Positions 57,939 to 64,000 of a stretch of 64,000 nt of DNA are shown here, one piece after another. The translations under genes and the position numbers were made by a program. The stretch is from assembly GCA_023078685.1 (NCBI GenBank), contig JALGAS010000006.1:1364001-1428000 (forward strand). Direction: 5' to 3'. The notes under the pieces were generated by a model. The model was not told where the DNA came from and made no database searches. It saw only the letters and a list, made by a program, of their open reading frames with translations. Each line of letters begins with the position of its first letter. Within the stretch, counting starts at the first letter, position 1. This DNA comes from Neopestalotiopsis rosae. Lineage: Eukaryota; Ascomycota; Sordariomycetes; Amphisphaeriales; Sporocadaceae.

Positions 57939-58740
57939 ATGGCTGCCAGTAAGTATTCTGAGCTTGTCGCACGCGGGCGCGCGCACATTGCTGCCGCAAT
58001 TCTTCTCCGCCCGCGCACAGGAAACCCCTCTGCTGCCTTGCCCTCTCTGGCTGGGCGCCCAAGTTGAGAATGTCATTAGAGAGCGCTGGCTAACACTTTT
58101 TGACCAGACTTTGAGGAAGTCGCGAGTGAGTTACATTCTACGGACTGCCCTACTGCGGTAGGCGGCGACGTTGCGATCCAACAGCCAGACTGACGATCAA
58201 CGATTAGAGCAATTCGTGACCTTCTACTACTCCCAGTTCGACAGCGACCGAAAGCAGCTCGCTTCCCTCTACGTGAGCATTAGGAAAAAAAATTGAACGA
58301 GCCACAAAGCAAGCACTGACACCAAGGAACAGCGTGAGCAGTCCATGATGACTTTCGAGTCCACGGCCACCCAGGGTGCCAATGCTATCGTCGAGAAGCT
58401 CGCTGTACGTGACAACAAAAACAAAAGCCTCGGAATAGTCGACTGATGATATACGCAATAGGGTCTTCCTTTCCAGCAGGTCAAGCACCAGGTCTCCACC
58501 CTGGACGCCCAGCCCAGCGTTAACGGCGGTGTGTTGGTCCTGGTCACCGGCCAGCTGTTGGTATGTCCATGATCCCGCTGTCTGCCGAATATTCAGGCGC
58601 AAGTGATAGTGTAAGCTAACGCCAGACTTCAGGTCGATGAGGAGCAACGCCCCATGAGCTACGCTCAGGCTTTCCAGCTCATGCCTGAGGGCGGTTCTTT
58701 CTTCGTCTTCAACGATGTCTTCAAGCTTGTCTACGGTTAA
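57939..58740 (+). CDS. NTF2: Nuclear transport factor 2 (123 aa, 6 exons)
   Basis: Exons 57939-57948, 58108-58125, 58208-58272, 58333-58404, 58462-58560 and 58633-58740 join in frame to 123 residues, the normal length for NTF2. The protein starts [20 protein letters not shown]; later segments are [16 protein letters not shown], the conserved [33 protein letters not shown] and the C-terminal [16 protein letters not shown]2 forms a dimer that binds FxFG repeats of nucleoporins and carries Ran-GDP back into the nucleus. The first two coding exons are only 10 and 18 nt, so gene-prediction programs may miss them; the frame across them (MAA|NFEEVA|KQF) is the evidence that they are right. Introns are 59-159 nt with clear acceptor sites. 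Confidence 0.97.
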
Positions 58741-60237
58741 ATCGGCTCAAGTTGAGGCAGGTTGCGAAGAGAGCGATATCCATACAAGGCCTCCCATCGC
58801 AGCGGACGGAAAGCTGGATAGTTAGAAAGCGGTCGTAGCTCTGTATGTTACCAGAGTTTGAATGTTGGGGGAATACAGCTCGTTAAAAGACAGACTCATC
58901 TGAGGCTGCCCTTGCATGTTGTTAATCTCGGTAGCACGATTAAAAAATCACGAATGAAACGACACGAGGTGCAAATACTAAACTCGCAAGATACACATGA
59001 CTTTTGACGCAATTCCACTTTAGACTGAGGTTTTGAAGATATGCTGATTGCAATTGCATATACGGTAGCCTAATGTTGTCATGTGAAGTGATAACTTACT
59101 TATGTTTCCTGCCTAACACAGCCGGGTAGCATACGTATAGCAGTACGTAACTCGGTGGGCAAGGGCCACATTGTAGAAGAGATGAAGAGCGATCCAAGTG
59201 CTGATCGTATTGGCAAAGAGAATACGAGCCAGTCCAGTCCGACAAAGGCCGGATCAGTATCTGGTTGCCTAAGCTATGGTAGCCAACAAGATTGACTGTA
59301 TCCATTGTGTCCGTCAGGAATGCAATTCAAATATAATTGGAGACGAGATGCGTAGCGAGATGTGCTGAATTTACCAGATAACATATTCCGATATCATTTA
59401 CCTGCTCATACGAACGATTGTGACTGGGTCCACGAGGGCGTAGGAAGCAGAACAGAACAGACAAGAGGCGCCGTTTTTAATCTATCCCATTCGTTGGTCG
59501 ATAACGAAGGAACGGCTAGTGGAACCCGCACGATCTTGTTTCCAAACCACAACAGAGTTCCAAAGGGTCAGTCGCATTCGTCTCTGAAACAGGCCAAGTG
59601 GCTCGAGCGCGGATCACCTTTCCAGCGTGGTTTCTGAACATTTTCACCAAGTTTTCCAGGGTCTTCTAGTGTTGGGGGCACTGCTTGGGGTGATTGAGGT
59701 TCAGGGCCCCCGCGCGCGCCTGCTGAAAACAGTTTACTGGCCCAGTCAGCAAAAAACGGCTTTCGGCCCCCCCCCCCCCCCCCCCTGGAGCTCGGATTGC
59801 GCCTGGCGCTCAAGTCAAGGTGCTGCGCTGCGTCGGCTGATGAGGCGGCCTTAAACTGGAACGGCAGCTCGGATCCACCCAAGGGACCTCTGTTTGGTGG
59901 CGCTTGTCACACACCTGGGCGGCTCAAGTGGACACATCTGGTCATCTTCTTTCGGAACTGCCAGCAAACTCTCGCCTCCAACGACAACGATAAACAAAGC
60001 ATCGCATTCACATTCCCAGTCGAAATATTTCCCGCAGCAGCGTCAGGTTCTTCCCGTTGATCGGTTTCGAAACCTATTCATCTCTACGGCGACTACATCC
60101 TCCTCGTACTCAGCCCGCAAGCTACCGGTCCCCCATCAAAACACATCCCGTAGCTCCGTCGTAAGCTACATCACTGCTGCCGAGCAAGCGAAAACACCGA
60201 CACCTTCTCTTCCGACAAATCAATACCAATACTCAAG
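58741..60237. other. Intergenic region between NTF2 and TVP18
   Basis: 3' region of NTF2 and promoter of TVP18. Contains a C19 run at 59767-59785. The final 250 bases have the C- and A-rich composition of a 5' leader. No further gene. Confidence 0.55.
59767..59785. repeat. C19 homopolymer
   Basis: Nineteen C in a row in the upstream region of TVP18. The G-strand could form a quadruplex; the exact length is open to sequencing error. Confidence 0.9.
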
Positions 60238-60991
60238 ATGACGCTCAAGGAGGAGTTCGCCACAAGAAACTTCAGTGAGTACCTCTAGCAAGAATATGAA
60301 GTACATGCTGGATCTCGAAGAAACTAACTCGAAGTTCCTCTACAGGTATCTACGGGCAATGGTAAGCTCTCCCACTTCTTGTTCGACTTGACCCTGCATT
60401 GCGTAATCTGGAAGACGGGAAAATCAACCGATTGATTTGCAACGAATCCGGAGAATGCGACTGCCGAATTGTGTTACTTTCGAGGATTGTGCTGGACCGC
60501 TGCTAACATGAATGCAATCAGGCTCGGAATCCTCTCCATGATTCTGTGCTTCGCCCTGGGTATCTCGAATATCTTCACCTTCAATGTTGTCATGTACATT
60601 TTCTGCGCCTTTGCATTGTAAGTGAGCCAGGCTACAAACAGCATGCAATAGACTACTTCTCCGGTAACGGAGGCTGACACCGACTCGCAGGGCCTCTTCG
60701 TTGATCATTCTCTTCATTGAGGTGCCGCTTCTCCTTCGGATCTGCCCGACCTCGTCCAAGTTCGACGCCGCGATCCGCCAGATCTCGACCAACTACATGC
60801 GCGCTGCAGTGTACGGTGTCATGAGTCTTCTCCAGTGGCTGAGCGCAATTCCTGCCCGTACCAGTCTGATCGCTGCTGCCGTCTTCCTCATGTTCACCGC
60901 TCTCTGCTACCTGCTCGCCGCTGTCAAGCACCAGGCTTTTGTTGGCAGCAAGACATTGGGCGGACAAGGCGTGGCACAGATGATCGTATAA
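60238..60991 (+). CDS. TVP18: Golgi membrane protein Tvp18 (149 aa, 4 exons)
   Basis: Exons 60238-60274, 60346-60361, 60522-60617 and 60691-60991 join in frame to 149 residues. The start MTLKEEFATRNFSIYGQWLG is typical of the Tvp18 family, and four membrane helices follow: about 18-38 (ILSMILCFALGISNIF), 41-60, 85-105 (MRAAVYGVMSLLQWLSAIPA) and 110-130 (LIAAAVFLMFTALCYLLAAV). Tvp18 is a small tetraspanning protein of late-Golgi vesicles that associates with Tvp23, Tvp15 and Yip proteins; its exact function is not known. Exon 2 has only 16 nt (SIYGQW) but is required for the conserved FSIYGQW motif. The first ATG of the frame is used. Confidence 0.95.
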
Positions 60992-63900
60992 AGGATCTAC
61001 TGCTCCAAGTCACCGCGCCATCCCGGAAATTCAAGGGACTCTCCTATAATTTCCTGGGCGCATGACAAATTGGAACGCCTCTCATGCGGAGGTTCCGATG
61101 TACGAAAAGTGTGATAGATTGCAAAGGGGAGGTGGTGATAGGGAATCGAGATGTTGGCTGGAGGACAGATTCCAGCGTTTTGACGATTCGGGGTTTGGCG
61201 TCATGGTCGCGTGGGCAATTCTCATTTTACAAGGTTTCAACTATTTTCTTTCATGTCCAGTGGACGATACAAAGAGCCACTGGATGGATATCCGGCAATC
61301 AAAAAGAGTCCTGCTATGATATTGAAGTGCTGCGGTCGTTTTGTATTGCTCGCGCAGTGATTGTCTATTTATATATGGCGAGGCTCATGTAAAGAGGTCA
61401 CCACCGTTTATGGACCTGAATAAGCGGGCAGACTTGTTATTCAATCATGCCATTATGTAACACGAGTTCTGTGCAGTGATCTACAATGTATAAGTTTGAA
61501 AGTCTTCGGACGCTAGCAGCTCTGATATAAGGTAAGGTAATTGGCCTGTCCAATTGGGAGTAAATGTATTATGGTCATAAATCTATAGCATGCTTTAAGA
61601 CAGTACAGTTTCACTATTGTACCTCATTGGACAATGTAGGAAGCGGGAATGAACGTCATAAAGATTTCGGCATCTGTAAGAATACAGACGCTGCAATACC
61701 CCGTGAGATAAATGTACAGGATGCCTACTCTTTTGGACAAAATGCATACAAGAGCTTAGTAGTAGCACGTTTTCTTTGGTTTGTAGAGGTGCAAACTAGC
61801 CCTGGAGGTGTGTGCAGCAGGATACGGTAGTACAGGAAGAAGAAGCCTCTTGCCAGAAACGGATCATAGCCGCTGCTGAGAGCCAGGAACGTTTTCTGAA
61901 TGGACGGACATCAACCTCCATCGACGATACGGATGCGTCGAACTTCTTCACCGCTCCATGTTTACTGAATGCATTATTGGGTTTAGCTTTGTTGTAAAGG
62001 AGGTGCGGTTAGTTATAGTAGAGCTGACAATGATCACCAGCCAGGTCATGTACCGGCTGGTCTGATCCGACTGGTCGGCAGCTGAAGTCTCGATAGTAAA
62101 GCGAGCATGCACACAGTATCTTCAGCATGGTTTGCGTACGGCTACGTACGGGATTACAGGGTCACAGAAAAAGAGAGAAATCATCGTGTAATCCAGGCTG
62201 TTAAGTATATAACCGCGCAAAGCTTCCCAAACCGTCTACTTGCATCTACACACCTCGACACAGTCTAACAGTGACAATAGCCGACTCAGGAGTCTGTCGC
62301 TGTTCTCTTCCTGTTCCTGTTGCGCAAGATGTCGTCACTCCCGGAGCAGATATTGCGGGGTGAAGATCGTGGAAAAAAGATCAACTTGCACTGTATGCAG
62401 TGTAGCAGCGACAAATGGCAGATCGGGGGACTCTGATGAGGGGTCCTCACCTGGTTTACCTGGCAAAGCCTGGCAAGTGTGACTGACTGACGAAACCGAC
62501 GAGATCGATTCGTCGCTTCTCTGCAGCCCAGAACACTTGAGAACCCCTCGATGGGTGTGGGGTTGGTTTTCCCATGTGGGCACAATGATGCATGACAACG
62601 CCGCTTATCCACATTTTCAAGGGCCCGTCGCTCCCAAGGGTACATACCATACATGCAAGAACAACTTATCATGAAAGATACCAAGAAAGATTCTGCAGAC
62701 CAGCGAGAATCGTTCAAAGCAACACGTTTAAAGCGGCCCTTGTTGAGATGCACATTGTGTCTTCTAGAGTCGTATCTAATGGTCCGTTTTTCCCGGCCAA
62801 ACATGTCCAAGCCAATGGAGCCACAGGTACCTGAAGTACCCTCCTGCTACATACCTTACCTCAAGTGTCAACATACATAAGCTCCCCGCGATGTTTCTTC
62901 CGCGCGCTTTCACCTACTCAAGATCTGAGGCCTCCCTCATCAAACTACGGTAAACAGCACGCAAATAAAAGAAAAAGACCTCATATTGTAGCAACTGCCG
63001 GTTTGAAACTCGGATTACCAGAAGGAGAAGCACGACAATGCATACAGTCCATTACTTCCACTGACCGCTTCAGAGAAGCCGTAGAGGTGCCAGCCTAATG
63101 CATCGTGATCAATCAATCAATAACCACAATGGAGCAGGTATGGATGCAGTGTATAGTGGTGCTTCACACACATGGGGCATTCCCGTTCAATATTCATTTC
63201 CTTCCCATAGGGGAAAGCTGCCCAATTACAACCCAGCAATTACCCGGGCATGTATTTTGGAAGGTATCCTCACGTACCTGTCGGATCAAGCTTCCCAGGT
63301 AGTCCATAGACCCCACGATGGTTCTCGCAAAAAAACTGACCGTCAGATGACGACCCAAAATGACTTTTTTACCATTGGACTTTACAACGTTGTCACGGAC
63401 ACTGTACTGTGGCTCTACTATACATAGTACATTGGAACGGGACAGAGTTTGTTCAGGGCAAATCTTGGCAACGAAGCTCGCCCGAGATGCCGGATCTGTC
63501 GCTAAAAACAAGTGTTTACGACTTTTCTTTTGTTTTTCTTCAAGAATCATGGTCAATTGGATCGAAGCAAATTGGGATGCATTACACCAGATGCCGGGTC
63601 TTGATTTTCTCGAAACATACTGCGACTGACCCATTCATTGCCAGACGTTGTTTACCATGTACAACAAAAAAAGGGGAAGAGTCACTTGATGATTTGGGGG
63701 TGAACCTGGGACCTTGAACGGTGCGTGGGCGCCATAGCACGCATATAGCAACCAGCCTAGCATCGCCTAACCCCGCCAAAAGGGAACAAGTTTTGGGCAT
63801 ACGGCAGGGCTGGGCCATTTGAGGCGCAGACCCGCGGCCCCTAGTTGCCCAAGTTCATGGTTGTACATGTAGGGATGATGACACCTTCAGAGGAAGCTTT

Positions 63901-64000
63901 GAGGTACTCCACAGGTAGCCGGATTCATGACATTGCATCTGGATTTTAGCAGAAGTTTTGTGTTGTTCTTTGCTCTGTGGATGCAGACGCGATTGGTATC
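60992..64000. other. Gene-poor right end of window, 3 kb
   Basis: 3' region of TVP18 followed by DNA without a supportable gene. Reading frames are short and have no domains. G/C-rich spots at 62500-62580 and 63690-63850 do not resolve into a tRNA or coding exon. A gene starting beyond 64000 may have its promoter here. Confidence 0.5.

Noticed and set aside
63690..63775. A tRNA-like stretch (AACCTGGGACC) near the right end
   Set aside because: No T-loop with the needed TTCRA pattern and five-base stem could be folded, nor acceptor pairing, on either strand.
1..64000. CRISPR arrays, bacterial operons, ribosome binding sites
   Set aside because: No spaced direct repeats of array type; genes are monocistronic with spliceosomal introns, so prokaryotic features do not apply.

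Overview
This window is nuclear DNA of a filamentous ascomycete, most likely a Sordariomycete and probably of the order Hypocreales; I do not name a genus. The evidence is short spliceosomal introns (about 50-190 nt, GTRNGT donors, CTAAC-like branch points), monocistronic genes on both strands, and fungal-specific families: a Crh-type cell-wall transglycosidase, a Dal5-type permease, an ABCC transporter, a fungal FUSC/aromatic-acid-exporter-like protein, and a PRPP synthetase with a fungal insertion. No prokaryotic, viral, CRISPR or intact transposon signal was seen. I joined exons by hand and checked that each model is a multiple of three in length. Residue numbers refer to these spliced models.

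Layout. 1-560 (-) is a partial GH16 Crh-like gene running off the left edge. 0.56-5.4 kb has no supportable gene. 5.4-12 kb holds a small membrane protein, a possible 47-residue peptide and a ten-exon ABCC transporter. 12.2-16.4 kb (-) carries a coiled-coil protein of unknown function and a six-exon MFS permease. 18.3-30.3 kb is the conserved chromosome-biology and trafficking core: an Rtt107/Brc1-like BRCT scaffold, VPS25 (ESCRT-II), NDC80 (kinetochore), a candidate OB-fold protein and a large disordered nuclear-type protein. 31-35.3 kb has a one-domain cupin and a nitronate monooxygenase. 35.3-46.8 kb is two gene-poor tracts of about 5.5 kb each, on either side of a tiny three-exon gene for an 88-residue double-stranded-RNA-binding-domain protein. 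46.8-51.3 kb has divergent PRPP synthetase and zincless Fpg/MutM DNA glycosylase genes. 52.2-57.3 kb (-) holds a small membrane protein and a large FUSC-family transporter with a frame problem at one junction. 57.9-61 kb has NTF2 and TVP18. The last 3 kb shows no gene.

Working together. Most genes are independent housekeeping units, as is usual in fungal chromosomes. A loose theme of genome maintenance (Rtt107-like, NDC80, OB-fold, Fpg) and membrane efflux (ABCC, MFS, FUSC) can be seen, but I find no biosynthetic backbone enzyme, so this is not a secondary-metabolite cluster. The most interesting items are the stand-alone dsRBD mini-protein in its gene-poor surroundings, the degenerate first ATPase site of the ABCC transporter, the frame conflict inside the FUSC-type gene, and several conserved-looking proteins of unknown function.
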